Assembly: GCF_003634095.1 (NCBI RefSeq) | Contig: NZ_RBIR01000005.1 | Location: forward strand, 186,001-250,000 | DNA from: Arthrobacter oryzae | GTDB lineage: Bacteria; Actinomycetota; Actinomycetes; Actinomycetales; Micrococcaceae | Reading direction: 5' to 3' | Length of the DNA: 64,000 nucleotides | Part shown: piece by piece, positions 33,158 through 41,951 of the stretch | Position numbering within the stretch: the first letter of the stretch is position 1 | How the letters are laid out: every line of letters starts with the position of its first letter | The notes under the pieces: generated by a model | Told to the model about the DNA's origin: nothing | Seen by the model: the letters and a program-made list of their open reading frames with translations, nothing else | The model's database searches: none | Translations under genes and position numbers: made by a program

Positions 33158-36100
33158 TCACAAGCCCTTGAGGCATTTCCGGAAGGCGGCCATGGCCGTC
33201 CCGTAGTTGACCTGGCCCACGATGTCCGAGGGCCGCGTCGGCTTGACCGGAGCGGTGCATTTCGACGGCACGGGGACGCTCGCCGCGACCTTCACCGCAG
33301 TTTTCACTACAGTGCCGGATTCGACGGCGGTGAGCACCAGGGTGCCCGTGCCCGCAGCGGCGCCCGAGGGAACCGCCACGCTCACGGCGGCGGCGCCGCC
33401 GCTCACAGGGACCGTCCCGAGGGACGTCACGGTGCCCGCGGCATCCATGAACTCGGCGCGCAGCGAGGCGTTCACCGGGCTGCCCAGCGAGGTGAGGTCC
33501 AGCTTCGAAACCGCCAGCGTGATCGCTTCCCCGGCCTTGACCTCGGCCGCCGTCGTGTTCACGACCGCCACCGACCGGCGGGCGAAGTCGGGCGCGACGG
33601 GGTTGTGGCCCTGCAGGTACTTGATCCACGCGTCGCGGTCCACCAGCCCGGAGTCCTTGGTGCCGGCGCCTTCCTTGAAGATCCGGAAGTTGTCACCGCC
33701 CGTGGCCAGGAAGTTGAACGTCCCGATCCGGTAGGACTTGGCCGGGTCAATGAGTTCACCGTTGACCCGGATCGAGGTGATCCGGTCCCCGGCGGCGCGC
33801 CCGGCGTCGTAGGTGTAGTTCACGTTCTTGGACAAGCCCAGCTGCTGGTAGGTGCGGCTGGGAACCGTGCCGTCCGGGTTGGTCTGCCACTGCTGTTCCA
33901 GCAGGGTCTTGAACTGCGCACCGCTCAGGGACGTGGTCCACAGATTGTTCACGAACGGCAGCACGGCGTTGGCCTCGGCGTATGTGATGGTGCCGTCGGG
34001 CGCGTAGTACAGCTCGTTGCGCAGTCCGCCCGGGTTCACGACGCCGATTTCGGCGGCACCGAGTTCCGGCGCCTTCAGCGCATCCACGAGGGAGTCCGCC
34101 ACAAGGTTGCCCAGAGTGGACTCGCTGGCCCGGTCATCTCGCACGGCCGGGGAGCCGGCGAATGCGGTGGTGATATCGGCGGTGACCTTGCCGACAGGCT
34201 GGTTGCCCACCACGGCGGCGTCGGCCAGGGCCTTGTCCACGATGGCCTTGACGGCGGCGACCCGCGGGTAGGTGGCCACAAGATCGGCCGCCGGCTGTGC
34301 TGCACTGGTGGTGCGCTGGACATTACCGGCTTTGTACCCGGTCACCGCCATCGTCTTGGTGTCGACCGTCAGCTGGATCTGGCCGATGAACTCGCCGTAG
34401 TTTCCGGTCTGGACGATCGGGCGGGTCCTGCCCGTGGGCTGGCCGGCCGAATCCAGGACGGGCGCGTCCCAGGCGTACTGCTTGTGGGTGTGGCCGTTGA
34501 AGATTGCTGCAACGTCCGGACTGACCTTCTGGACCATCTTGGCGAAGGGGCCGCCGGCGGCGACCTCCTGGTCCAAAGTGGCGCCGTCGGGCGCACCGGA
34601 CCCGGCGCCGTCGTGGTTCTCCACGATGATGACGTCAGCGAGCTTGCCCGCCTTGATCTTCGCCGCGACCCTGTTGATGGCGTCGACGGGATCGCCGAAT
34701 TCAAGGTCAGAGATGCCCGCCGGCGTGACCAGGGAGGGGACTTCCTGGGTGACGGTGCCGATCACGGCAACCTTCACGCCATTCATGTCCAGGACCGTAT
34801 ACTCCGGCAGGACCGGGGTGGTGGTGCCCTTGGCGTAGACGTTGGCGCCCAGGTACGGGAATTTGGCGTTGCTTCCGCCGGCGGTGACGCGGTCGCGCAG
34901 GTCCGCCCACCCGCCGTCGAACTCATGGTTGCCCACCGCGGAGGTGCGCAGGTCCAGGGCGTTCAGCACGTCGATGGTCGGCTGATCCTTCGCGATCGCC
35001 GAGGCGAACAGCGAGGCGCCGATGTTGTCCCCTGCCGATATGAACGCCGTGGCGCCCGGGGCGGCAGCGGCGCGAAGCTTCTCGATGGTCCCCGCGAAGA
35101 ACACGGTGTTGGAATCGATGCGGCCATGGAAGTCGTTGATGCCCAGGAAGTTCAGCTCGACGCTGGCCGGGGTGACAGGCAAGTTCAGGCCCACCACCAC
35201 GGGATCGTGGTCACTGGCCCGGAACTGGTCCGCGGCGTAGTAGTCGGTGACGTTGTTGTTGTAACGGCTGTACTCCAGCGCCACCGACTCCACGGAGTTG
35301 ATGTTCCAGATGTCGGCGCCGGAAACCGCGGCGTTGGCAGCCGGCGAGGCGAGGATATGGTCCAGCGAACCCACGAGGCCGCCGAACAGGTAGGAGTGCT
35401 TGGCGGACCCGTCCGCGTTCTTGGCCTTCTCGTCCTGATTGACGTACCCGGCGGCCGTGAGGACCTTGATCGGGTCCTCCTTGGCGTAGGAATTGAAGTC
35501 ACCGATCAGGAAAACCTTGTCCGTGCCCTTGGACTTCTGCAGTTCCTCGGAGAAGGCCAGCAGGGACTTTGCCTGGGCGGTGCGGGCCAGGTTCGAGGCG
35601 CCCTGGCCCTTGTCGGTGTCATCCGGCGTGGCGGCCGAGCCCTTGGACTTGAAGTGGTTGGCGATCGCGATGAACTTCTTGTCATCAGAGGCGCCGACGG
35701 GCTTGAAGACCTGGGCCATCGGCTTGCGGGCGCTGGCGAACGCGACCGTGTCGTTGTGGATGATGGAGTCGCCGAGAGGTTCGGCGACGGCTTTCTTGTA
35801 GATGAACGCGGTGCGGATCATGTCCTCGTCGGCCAGCGGCGGTGCGTTGGCGGGGGTGCGGACGTAGTCCCAGATGCCGGGCGTGGCGATGTTCAGGGCA
35901 TCCACCAGCTTGGACAGGGCGTCGTCGCGGTTCTTGCCGAACTGCGCCGAGTTTTCGACCTCCATCAGCGTGACGACGTCGGCCCCGGACTTGGAGATGG
36001 CGGCGACGATCTTGTCCTGCTGCCGCTTGAAGTTCTCCGCGTTGGCGGCGCCGCGGACGTCGCAGCCGCCGCTGACGGTGATGGGGTTGCCCGCCCGGTC

Positions 36101-37723
36101 GGTGTAGAACTTGCAGCCGGCGATCTGGTCACCGGTGGTGGGGAAGTAGTTCAGGACGTTGAAGGAGGCGAGCTTGAGGTTGCCGCCCACGGCTGCTGGC
36201 GTGTCCGCGCGGGTGGCGCCGAAGCTTGCCGGCTGGACGGTGTCCGCGTTGGCGGGTGTCAGCTGGGTCAACGGCTGGAACTTCCAGGCATTGTTGGCGT
36301 AGCTGAGCACCACGTTGGTCTTGAACGTCACCGGCGCGCCGACCCGGACGTGATCCGCCGTGGTCAGGTACGGGAGCACCTGCGCCTTTGTAGCGGCGTC
36401 CTTGAGGAAGTTCGTGGTGGCGCCGTCGTCGAGCTTGATGCCGCGGGCGGCGTTCGCCGCGACGGTGGCGGTGTACTCCGCCGAGCCGAAGGGCGCGACG
36501 GCGGTGGGCTGTTCCAGAGGGGTGGTGCCGCCGGCCAGGCCGATCTCGCCGTACTGGTTGAGGGAGAAGTTGTCAGCGACCGTGACAGGACCCTGCGGCG
36601 TCAGCAGCATGCCCTCGAGGGATTCACGGAACGCTTCGTCGGCCGGGAGGGAGAAGCCGGTGGCCTTGACCTCCGGGGCGGCCTCGGTCAGCTTGGTGAC
36701 CCCGGCAGTGCCGGCCACGTTGAGCTGGGTCATGCCGTAGTACTCGGCAACGTCGCCGGTGACTTCAAGGTAGTCGCCGATCTGCACGGAGCCGACGGCG
36801 GAGGGCGCGTAGACAAAGATGGCGTCCGACGCCGTGTGGTTGGCGGGCGTCAGGTCGCCGCCGGTGCTGGGCGTCTGGAGATAGAAGCCGGCGGAGCCGC
36901 CCGTGGGGAAGGCCGCAGTGACCTTGCCGCGGGTGGTGACGGAGGTGCCGGCGAGGGGGCTGGTGTTGCCGGTGCCTTGGATCTCGGCGATGGTCTTGGC
37001 TGCCGGGGGAGTGCCGGGGCCCGGATCCACGGGCGGATCCACGGGTCCCGGATCGGCGACGCCGTTGGCGGCCTTGGGGGTGATGGCGGCGTTCAGGGCG
37101 AAGTCGGCGGAGTTGTTGTTGCTGTCCGTTCCGCCGCTGCGGTTCATGCTCTTGACGTCCGTGTTGCCCGACGGAGCCGTTGCCGCCTGGGTCTCGAAGG
37201 TGTTGGAGGTCCCGTAGCCGAGCAGGTCGGCCACGCTGGCGGGTTCGACCACGGAGCCGGTGGCCAGCGGGTTCAGGGCCGTGGACTGCTTGGCCAGGAC
37301 GATCGTGCCGCCCGCGCCGGCGGGGTTGAACCCGGTCGCGGTAGCGTCTGCGGCGGGAAGGTCCAGTCCGACGGTGCCGTTGCTGCCGCCCTTGAGCAGG
37401 TAGTACCCCTTGCCGGCGATGGCGCCGGTGAGCGGAGCCGTGGTGGACGGGGCGGTGGTGCCCGACGCGGAGCGGTACTGGATTGACCAGCCGTCCAGGG
37501 CGACGGGGGCGTCCGAGGTGTTGTACAGCTCGACGAACTTGTTCTTGTAGGCCGCTCCGGCGCTGCCGCCGCTGAGGTAGACCTCATTGATGACCACCGG
37601 CGAGTTTCCGGCGGCTGCCGGCGAGACCTCCAGTGCGGCGGCGGGCACCGCTGTCAGCGGCGCTGCGATGAGCCCCGCGGACAGAGCTGTGCCCAGCGCT
37701 GTTTTCCAATATGTGATTTTCAT
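33158..37723 (-). CDS. secreted ExeM/NucH-type nuclease fused to 5'-nucleotidase
   Basis: The 1521-residue exported protein probably degrades external DNA and then dephosphorylates the nucleotides. The signal peptide is about 1-31 (LSAGLIAAPLTAVPAAA). A lamin-tail domain is at about 40-170. An OB-fold-like ExeM domain is at about 245-345. The endonuclease/exonuclease/phosphatase domain begins near 515 (KLASFNVLNYF) with LMEVENS, LIGDFNSYAKEDP and RASDHDPVVVGL. The metallophosphatase begins near 856 (NFLGINDFHGRID) with SAGDNIGAS and VGNHEFDGG. The nucleotidase C-terminal domain has NFLATGGDNFRIF. No wall-sorting motif is seen, so release into the medium is likely. Start ATG 37723. Confidence 0.94.
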   Translation of the reverse strand: MKITYWKTALGTALSAGLIAAPLTAVPAAALEVSPAAAGNSPVVINEVYLSGGSAGAAYKNKFVELYNTSDAPVALDGWSIQYRSASGTTAPSTTAPLTGAIAGKGYYLLKGGSNGTVGLDLPAADATATGFNPAGAGGTIVLAKQSTALNPLATGSVVEPASVADLLGYGTSNTFETQAATAPSGNTDVKSMNRSGGTDSNNNSADFALNAAITPKAANGVADPGPVDPPVDPGPGTPPAAKTIAEIQGTGNTSPLAGTSVTTRGKVTAAFPTGGSAGFYLQTPSTGGDLTPANHTASDAIFVYAPSAVGSVQIGDYLEVTGDVAEYYGMTQLNVAGTAGVTKLTEAAPEVKATGFSLPADEAFRESLEGMLLTPQGPVTVADNFSLNQYGEIGLAGGTTPLEQPTAVAPFGSAEYTATVAANAARGIKLDDGATTNFLKDAATKAQVLPYLTTADHVRVGAPVTFKTNVVLSYANNAWKFQPLTQLTPANADTVQPASFGATRADTPAAVGGNLKLASFNVLNYFPTTGDQIAGCKFYTDRAGNPITVSGGCDVRGAANAENFKRQQDKIVAAISKSGADVVTLMEVENSAQFGKNRDDALSKLVDALNIATPGIWDYVRTPANAPPLADEDMIRTAFIYKKAVAEPLGDSIIHNDTVAFASARKPMAQVFKPVGASDDKKFIAIANHFKSKGSAATPDDTDKGQGASNLARTAQAKSLLAFSEELQKSKGTDKVFLIGDFNSYAKEDPIKVLTAAGYVNQDEKAKNADGSAKHSYLFGGLVGSLDHILASPAANAAVSGADIWNINSVESVALEYSRYNNNVTDYYAADQFRASDHDPVVVGLNLPVTPASVELNFLGINDFHGRIDSNTVFFAGTIEKLRAAAAPGATAFISAGDNIGASLFASAIAKDQPTIDVLNALDLRTSAVGNHEFDGGWADLRDRVTAGGSNAKFPYLGANVYAKGTTTPVLPEYTVLDMNGVKVAVIGTVTQEVPSLVTPAGISDLEFGDPVDAINRVAAKIKAGKLADVIIVENHDGAGSGAPDGATLDQEVAAGGPFAKMVQKVSPDVAAIFNGHTHKQYAWDAPVLDSAGQPTGRTRPIVQTGNYGEFIGQIQLTVDTKTMAVTGYKAGNVQRTTSAAQPAADLVATYPRVAAVKAIVDKALADAAVVGNQPVGKVTADITTAFAGSPAVRDDRASESTLGNLVADSLVDALKAPELGAAEIGVVNPGGLRNELYYAPDGTITYAEANAVLPFVNNLWTTSLSGAQFKTLLEQQWQTNPDGTVPSRTYQQLGLSKNVNYTYDAGRAAGDRITSIRVNGELIDPAKSYRIGTFNFLATGGDNFRIFKEGAGTKDSGLVDRDAWIKYLQGHNPVAPDFARRSVAVVNTTAAEVKAGEAITLAVSKLDLTSLGSPVNASLRAEFMDAAGTVTSLGTVPVSGGAAAVSVAVPSGAAAGTGTLVLTAVESGTVVKTAVKVAASVPVPSKCTAPVKPTRPSDIVGQVNYGTAMAAFRKCLKGL

Positions 37724-37741
37724 CCGCTCTAACTCTCATTA

Positions 37742-37785
37742 GGGTGCCCCGGGTAAGGGGCACGGTGCCCCGGGTAAAGGGCAGG
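37742..37785. repeat. two 21-bp direct repeats in the nuclease leader
   Basis: GGTGCCCCGGGTAAGGGGCA is followed by GGTGCCCCGGGTAAAGGGCA with one extra base between. Each unit is itself a hairpin (TGCCCC with GGGGCA). They sit 20-60 nt before the nuclease start, in the expected 5' untranslated region. Confidence 0.7.
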
Positions 37786-38024
37786 GTGCAGTGGGTCCGC
37801 CGAGTGCAGCGGACAGTGGCCGGCCGGAACTCCTGGTCAAGTCGTGCCGGGCCCATCCAAACAGGGGTGAATGAACAACGTGTGGATTTAACGTGCATTC
37901 GGCGGGACGTCCCCCAGCGAGACGCGCCGCAGCCTTCCCGGAGCGGCTCGAGGACCCCGGGCGATGGTGATTGGTGGTGCGGGTGAGCGGTGTCCGGGTG
38001 CCTCCACCGGGCGCTCCACAGCAG
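37786..38024. other. gene-free upstream region of the nuclease
   Basis: No coding sequence is supported here. On the minus strand GTTCATTCACC (37866-37876) resembles one 11-nt PHO-box unit, but adjacent 11-mers do not clearly repeat it. The nuclease promoter must lie here or just upstream. Confidence 0.4.
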
Positions 38025-38119
38025 AATACCGGCCAGTAGTCCTCCGGGAAGGGTCTGGCCGGTATTTCTTACAACAATTTTTGTAATTGGGAGGGGAGGG
38101 GCCGTCCGGCCCCTCCCCT
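38025..38119. terminator. two hairpins and a small palindrome after the VOC gene
   Basis: A GC-rich hairpin of AGGGGAGGGGCC/GGCCCCTCCCCT type (38092-38119) follows the VOC gene stop. Beyond it is TTACAA-CAATTT-TTGTAA (38069-38086). Then come perfect 12-bp arms AATACCGGCCAG (38025-38036) with 38055-38066. The plus side of the last hairpin is T-rich, so it could also stop forward transcription. Confidence 0.55.
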
Positions 38120-38196
38120 TAGTAGTGGCGGCTTAGTAGTGGCGGCCGGGCCCAGGCTTCAGGGCTGCGGTGGCAGCCCGGGCCAGGCGGCGGTGG

Positions 38197-38991
38197 TTAG
38201 GCGTCTTGGGCTCCCTGTCCGGTGTCAGCCACGATCTTGAACATCGCGCCGGTGGGGTCACTCAGCGTGGCGAGCCGGCCGAATGGGGTGTCCTCCGGCG
38301 GGTGGATTACCGTGGCGCCGAGCGAGAGGGCCTGTGCAACGGTGGCGTCGGCGTCTGCAACGGCGAAGTAGACCTGCCAGTTGGAGGGAATCTCGGCCGG
38401 CAGATAAGCCGAAGCGTCCATGATGCCGGCCTTGGCCGACGGCCCGGCGCCCAGCGTGGTGTAGCGGAATTCCGGCGTGTCGCTCATGACGTCGGTGTCC
38501 CAGCCGAACACGTCCTGATAGAACGTGACGGCGGTCGCGTAGTCCTTGGTATGGAGCTCGTGCCAGGCAGGCGCCCCTGCTTCGGCTGCCAGTTCAAAGC
38601 CCTTCATCTCCCCGGGCTGCCACACGCCGACTGACGCGCCGGTGGGGTCGCCGATCATGGCCATGCTGCCTTGCTCGGGGACCACCATGGGTTCCATGTA
38701 GACCTGTGCGCCGTGCTCGGCCGCGGCCTTGACGGTGGCGGCGGCGTCCTCCGTACGCAGGTACGTGGACCACATGTCCGGCCATGCTGCCTGGTCCGCC
38801 TGCTTTTGCATCAGGCCGGCCACGGACTTCCCGTCCTTCGATGCGGTGATGTAGCCGCCGTATTTCTCTTCATCACCGGTCTGGAACGTCCAGCCGAACA
38901 GTGCGCCGTAGAACGACTTGGCCTTGTCCGCATCGGATGTCATGAGGTCGATCCAGCACGGTGCGCCATTGGAGTGGTCGGGTGTAGGCAT
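38197..38991 (-). CDS. VOC-family (glyoxalase/bleomycin-resistance fold) protein, two domains
   Basis: The 264-residue cytosolic protein has two tandem VOC halves (about 8-125 and 138-258). Each starts with a His/Trp-rich strand (PCWIDLMTSDADKAKSFYGA, then AWHELHTKDYATAVTFYQDV) and ends with a DPTGA block carrying the usual acidic or substrate position. The CFP30B-like Actinomycetes group of this architecture has no proven substrate. The start is ATG 38991 with AGGAG upstream. Confidence 0.9.
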   Translation of the reverse strand: MPTPDHSNGAPCWIDLMTSDADKAKSFYGALFGWTFQTGDEEKYGGYITASKDGKSVAGLMQKQADQAAWPDMWSTYLRTEDAAATVKAAAEHGAQVYMEPMVVPEQGSMAMIGDPTGASVGVWQPGEMKGFELAAEAGAPAWHELHTKDYATAVTFYQDVFGWDTDVMSDTPEFRYTTLGAGPSAKAGIMDASAYLPAEIPSNWQVYFAVADADATVAQALSLGATVIHPPEDTPFGRLATLSDPTGAMFKIVADTGQGAQDA

Positions 38992-39226
38992 GAGGGCTCC
39001 TGCTCTCTGTGGCGTCCCGGCATCGTTGCGCGGGACGCCGGACTCTGTGGTTTGTCGTAGCTTCTGGGTGGTGGCACTGGGTGATGGCCTGTGGGGGTCG
39101 TCACCGGGTTGTAGAGACACAGCGAGACTATGACGTGGCACCGACACTTTCAATGGGCCGGCCGGGCGAGATGCCCTGGGCGGGCTCTGCGGTCTTCCAG
39201 ATGTCCCGGGCCACGGAACGTTGCCG
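38992..39226. other. VOC upstream region
   Basis: This gene-free stretch holds the minus-strand promoter of the VOC gene. I see no clear operator. Confidence 0.4.
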
Positions 39227-39283
39227 CTGCAGGGCAGATCAGGGCGAATGGCGGCCCGAGAACCGCCCTGATCTGCCCGCCAG
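39227..39283 (+). repeat. 57-nt structured repeat, family B copy 1
   Basis: Outer stem GGGCAGATCAGG (39232-39243) pairs with 39267-39278. An inner stem GCGG/CCGC (39251-39254 with 39263-39266) follows after a 7-nt one-sided bulge GCGAATG. The loop has 8 nt. Copy 2 at 40364-40420 matches at 53 of 57 positions in the same orientation. The copies flank the DUF559 gene. Confidence 0.9.
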
Positions 39284-39304
39284 AGGGATCGGACCCTGGC
39301 CACT

Positions 39305-39336
39305 GATCCCTGATGGCGCCCTGATGGCGCCCTGGC
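39305..39336 (+). repeat. short tandem repeat CTGATGGCGCC
   Basis: CTGATGGCGCC occurs twice in tandem, followed by the variant CTGGCGGCGC, upstream of the DUF559 gene. No function is apparent. Confidence 0.7.
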
Positions 39337-39408
39337 GGCGCTCCAGTCAGAGACCGGGCCTGTGGATAACCAGCAACGCGAGGCTCGCAGGTGTGGCCTA
39401 ATGGTCCA

Positions 39409-40308
39409 ATGTCGACGGCCAAACCCCTGCCGCCCGCACTGGCGCGGGGACCCTTCACGATCGGCGAGGCGCGTCTCCTCGGCCTCCCGTCGGGACGCAT
39501 CAAGGCCCGGGACCTTCATGTGCCCAGCCGCGGCATCCGGATTCCGGCCGGCCAGGGGCACTCCCTGCTCGCCCGGGCACGGCCCTACACGCAGCTGGGG
39601 GCGCCGGACGTTGTAAGTTTCTATTCCGCGGCTCTGATCCACGCCTTCCGCATGCCAGGTATGTCGGAATCCCGCCTCCCGCCGTCGGCCTCGCTGCTTC
39701 ATCTGACCAGAATTGGTTCCGCCGCTCCGCGGCGAAAAGGAGTGGTCGGCCACCGGGCGGCCCTGGACCCCTCCGAAGTCGTAGACCGTGAGGGCGTGCC
39801 GGTGACGAGCGAGGCACGGACCTTATTGGACCTGGCCGGAGCCGGACACCTGACCCTGGAGGATCTCGTGGTTATTGCCGACGGGCTGGTGTGTGAGCAT
39901 TCCCGCTGGCTTCATGCGCGATCCGCGCAGCTCTCCTTGGCGGAGCTCCACGACTACGTTGCACGCCAACGCTGCGCGGCCGGCCTTCCGCTGCTCCGGA
40001 AGGCGCTCGCACTGGTGCGGGTGGGCGTCGATTCGCCGCCCGAGACCCGGCTGCGTCTACTCTTTGGCCGCTCCGGGCTGCCGCCCTTCGAGCCGGATTT
40101 TGTCCTGATCGACGAGCAGGGCACGCCCCTGTGGGTGGATCTGGGGTGCCCGGCGTACAGGCTCGCGGTGGAGTACGACGGCGGGCACCACCTGACGCCG
40201 GCCCAGCACCAGGCGGACGCCTTGCGCGCCGAACGCACCCTGAGCGCGGGGTGGCGCCAACTTGTGCTCAACAACATGGACGTCAGGACGGGGGAGACTG
40301 GTTACTGA
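39409..40308 (+). CDS. DUF559 endonuclease-fold protein with AbiEi-like N-terminus
   Basis: The 299-residue protein probably starts at ATG 39409; GTG 39391 in frame is an alternative with GAGGC upstream. The N-terminal part (FTIGEARLLGLPSGRIKARD, then VPSRGIRIPAG) looks like the winged-helix start found in AbiEi-type and DUF559 proteins. The C-terminus (LAVEYDGGHHLTPAQHQADA, then RAERTLSAGWRQLVLNNMDV) matches the DUF559/Vsr-like nuclease fold: the acidic EYDG, His pair and later Asp/Arg are present. Nuclease activity is unproven in this family. It is flanked by two copies of a structured repeat. Confidence 0.82.
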   Translation: MSTAKPLPPALARGPFTIGEARLLGLPSGRIKARDLHVPSRGIRIPAGQGHSLLARARPYTQLGAPDVVSFYSAALIHAFRMPGMSESRLPPSASLLHLTRIGSAAPRRKGVVGHRAALDPSEVVDREGVPVTSEARTLLDLAGAGHLTLEDLVVIADGLVCEHSRWLHARSAQLSLAELHDYVARQRCAAGLPLLRKALALVRVGVDSPPETRLRLLFGRSGLPPFEPDFVLIDEQGTPLWVDLGCPAYRLAVEYDGGHHLTPAQHQADALRAERTLSAGWRQLVLNNMDVRTGETGY

Positions 40309-40363
40309 TGCGGGTGCGACGCGCTTTGCGGGCACAGGGGTGGTCCGGTTGAGATTTTCGCCT

Positions 40364-40420
40364 CTGCAGGGCAGATCAGGGCGAATGCCGGCCCCGGAAC
40401 CGGCCTGATCTGCCCGCCAG
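40364..40420 (+). repeat. 57-nt structured repeat, family B copy 2
   Basis: The structure is the same as copy 1: outer stem 40369-40380 with 40404-40415, bulge GCGAATG, inner stem CCGG/CCGG (40388-40391 with 40400-40403). Relative to copy 1, G at 39251 and C at 39266 become C and G, so a base pair is kept by two changes. Confidence 0.9.
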
Positions 40421-40478
40421 GACCAGGCTGGATACCGTCCAGCCCCAGCCCCAGCCGCATCCGCCTTCACCGCGCAAG

Positions 40479-40521
40479 AATGCCCCCGGTTCCGGCACTG
40501 AGTGCAGGAAACGGGGGCATT
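40479..40521 (-). terminator. terminator of tRNA-Ser(TGA)
   Basis: AATGCCCCCG at 40479 pairs with CGGGGGCATT ending at 40521, extended by GTTCC/GGAAAC with small irregularities. It lies 6 nt past the tRNA 3' end. Confidence 0.8.
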
Positions 40522-40526
40522 GTTCG

Positions 40527-40614
40527 CGGAAGGTAAGAGATTCGAACTCTTGGTACGGGGTCACCGCACACTGGTTTTCAAGACCAGCTCCATCGGCCGC
40601 TCGGACAACCTTCC
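40527..40614 (-). tRNA. tRNA-Ser (anticodon TGA)
   Basis: An 88-nt class II tRNA reads 5' GGAAGGTTGTCCGAGCGGCC on the minus strand. The anticodon stem CTGGT/ACCAG encloses CTTGAAA (anticodon TGA). It has a long variable arm and discriminator G. Confidence 0.97.
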
Positions 40615-40770
40615 CTAACGAGTAGTCTTTCATAGGCAGTCCGCTGCCACAAAAACACGCAGCGCTTGCGGACGCGGGCAGCTCCCCGCCATATTCTGGG
40701 GAGAGTCGTTGAATTGACCTGGTGACCGCGGTGCAAGTGCCCGGAGCCAGTTAGGAATCGGGAGTACTCC

Positions 40771-41754
40771 ATGAAGGCTGTCTACATCTCAGAGCCCGGC
40801 GGACCCGAGGTCCTGGAAGTCCGTGAGGTCGAAGCCCCAGTGGCGGGCCCCGGCGAGGTGCTGATCGACGTCGTCGCCGCCGGCCTTAACCGTGCCGACG
40901 TCCAGCAGCGCAAGGGGTTCTACCCGCCGCCCCCGGGTGCCTCCGAAATCCCCGGGCTGGAGGTCTCCGGCAGGATTGCAGGGTTCGGCCCCGGCGTCAC
41001 CAAGGCGTTCTCTGTCGGGGACAAAGTGGTGGCGCTGCTCTCCGGCGGCGGCTACGCCCAGAAGGTGGCCGTGCCCGCCGGGCAGGTTCTGAGGATCCCC
41101 GACGGCGTGGATCTGGTCACGGCTGCATCGCTGCCCGAGGTCGCCGCAACCGTCTATTCCAATCTGATCATGACGGCGCAGCTGCAGCCGGGCGAGACGG
41201 TCCTGATCCATGGAGCCACGGGCGGGATCGGCACCATGGCCATCCAGCTGGCAAAGGCTATCGGCGCCCGCGTGGCCACGACGGCCGGCAACGCGGAAAA
41301 GGTCGGCACCGCCAAGGCCTTCCTCGGTGCGGACATTGCCATCAACTACGCCGAGGAAGACTTCCCCGCAAGCCTGCGCGCGCAGAACGGGGGCAAGGGC
41401 GCGGACGTGATCCTCGACGTCGTCGGGGCCAAGTACCTCGCGCAGAACATCGATGCCCTCGCCGACTACGGACGTCTCGTGGTGATCGGGCTCCAGGGCG
41501 GAGCCAAGGCGGAACTGGACCTCGGGCAGCTGCTGCGGAAGCGGGGCGCCATCATCGCCACGGCACTGCGTCCCCGCCCGGTCGAGGAAAAGACCGTGAT
41601 CATGAACGCCGTCCGCGATGCCGTCTGGCCGATGTTGACCGACGGCAGGATCAGGCCCCTGGTGGCAAAAAGCTTCCCGCTGGAGCAGGTCGCCGCCGCG
41701 CACGAATACTTCGATTCCGGCGACCACGTCGGCAAAGTCCTGCTTGTCATGTAG
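40771..41754 (+). CDS. zinc-independent NAD(P)H quinone oxidoreductase (PIG3-like)
   Basis: The 327-residue MDR-superfamily enzyme reduces quinones with NADPH. The N-terminal GroES-like domain has AGLNRADVQQRKGFYPPPPG, the PIG3 subgroup signature, and no zinc-binding Cys/His set. The nucleotide motif is HGATGGIGTMAIQLAK. The C-terminal HEYFDSGDHVGKVLL is conserved in the subgroup. Length is normal. The start is ATG 40771, with GGGAG about 10 nt before it. It is followed by the PadR-type gene after 197 nt. Confidence 0.93.
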   Translation: MKAVYISEPGGPEVLEVREVEAPVAGPGEVLIDVVAAGLNRADVQQRKGFYPPPPGASEIPGLEVSGRIAGFGPGVTKAFSVGDKVVALLSGGGYAQKVAVPAGQVLRIPDGVDLVTAASLPEVAATVYSNLIMTAQLQPGETVLIHGATGGIGTMAIQLAKAIGARVATTAGNAEKVGTAKAFLGADIAINYAEEDFPASLRAQNGGKGADVILDVVGAKYLAQNIDALADYGRLVVIGLQGGAKAELDLGQLLRKRGAIIATALRPRPVEEKTVIMNAVRDAVWPMLTDGRIRPLVAKSFPLEQVAAAHEYFDSGDHVGKVLLVM

Positions 41755-41886
41755 CGGCTGGCAGCTGGCGGCACCGGAACCGGGCAGCCGACCGGCAGCG
41801 CGGAGCGGGGCCGACATATTCCGGCCGGAGCATGCGCTGTTTTGCGGTTAGGGCGCCAATGACGATACCCTAGGTCCATACGCGGT

Positions 41887-41912
41887 ATACACGCGTCTTG
41901 GGGCGCGTGTAT
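41887..41912 (+). promoter_or_regulatory. candidate PadR operator
   Basis: ATACACGCG (41887-41895) and CGCGTGTAT (41904-41912) form a perfect 9-bp inverted repeat with an 8-nt spacer, 40 nt before the PadR-type gene. PadR operators typically are short inverted repeats of this geometry, so autoregulation is likely. Confidence 0.6.
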
Positions 41913-41951
41913 GCTGTGTGATTTCGTGGCTTCGCGATTTCGGGGGGCGTT

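Noticed and set aside
33098..37486. Very long open frame (over 1400 codons) opposite the secreted nuclease
   Set aside because: High GC leaves antisense frames open. It lacks any domain, is Gly/Val/Asp/His-repetitive, and the opposite strand has clear nuclease and nucleotidase motifs.
37744..37986. Possible small forward gene before the VOC terminators
   Set aside because: Arg/Gly-rich translation, no ribosome-binding site, and it covers the nuclease promoter and repeats.
38992..39753. Upstream in-frame extension of the VOC gene
   Set aside because: It would cross the divergent DUF559 gene start and a repeat. ATG 38991 has AGGAG and starts right at the first VOC strand.
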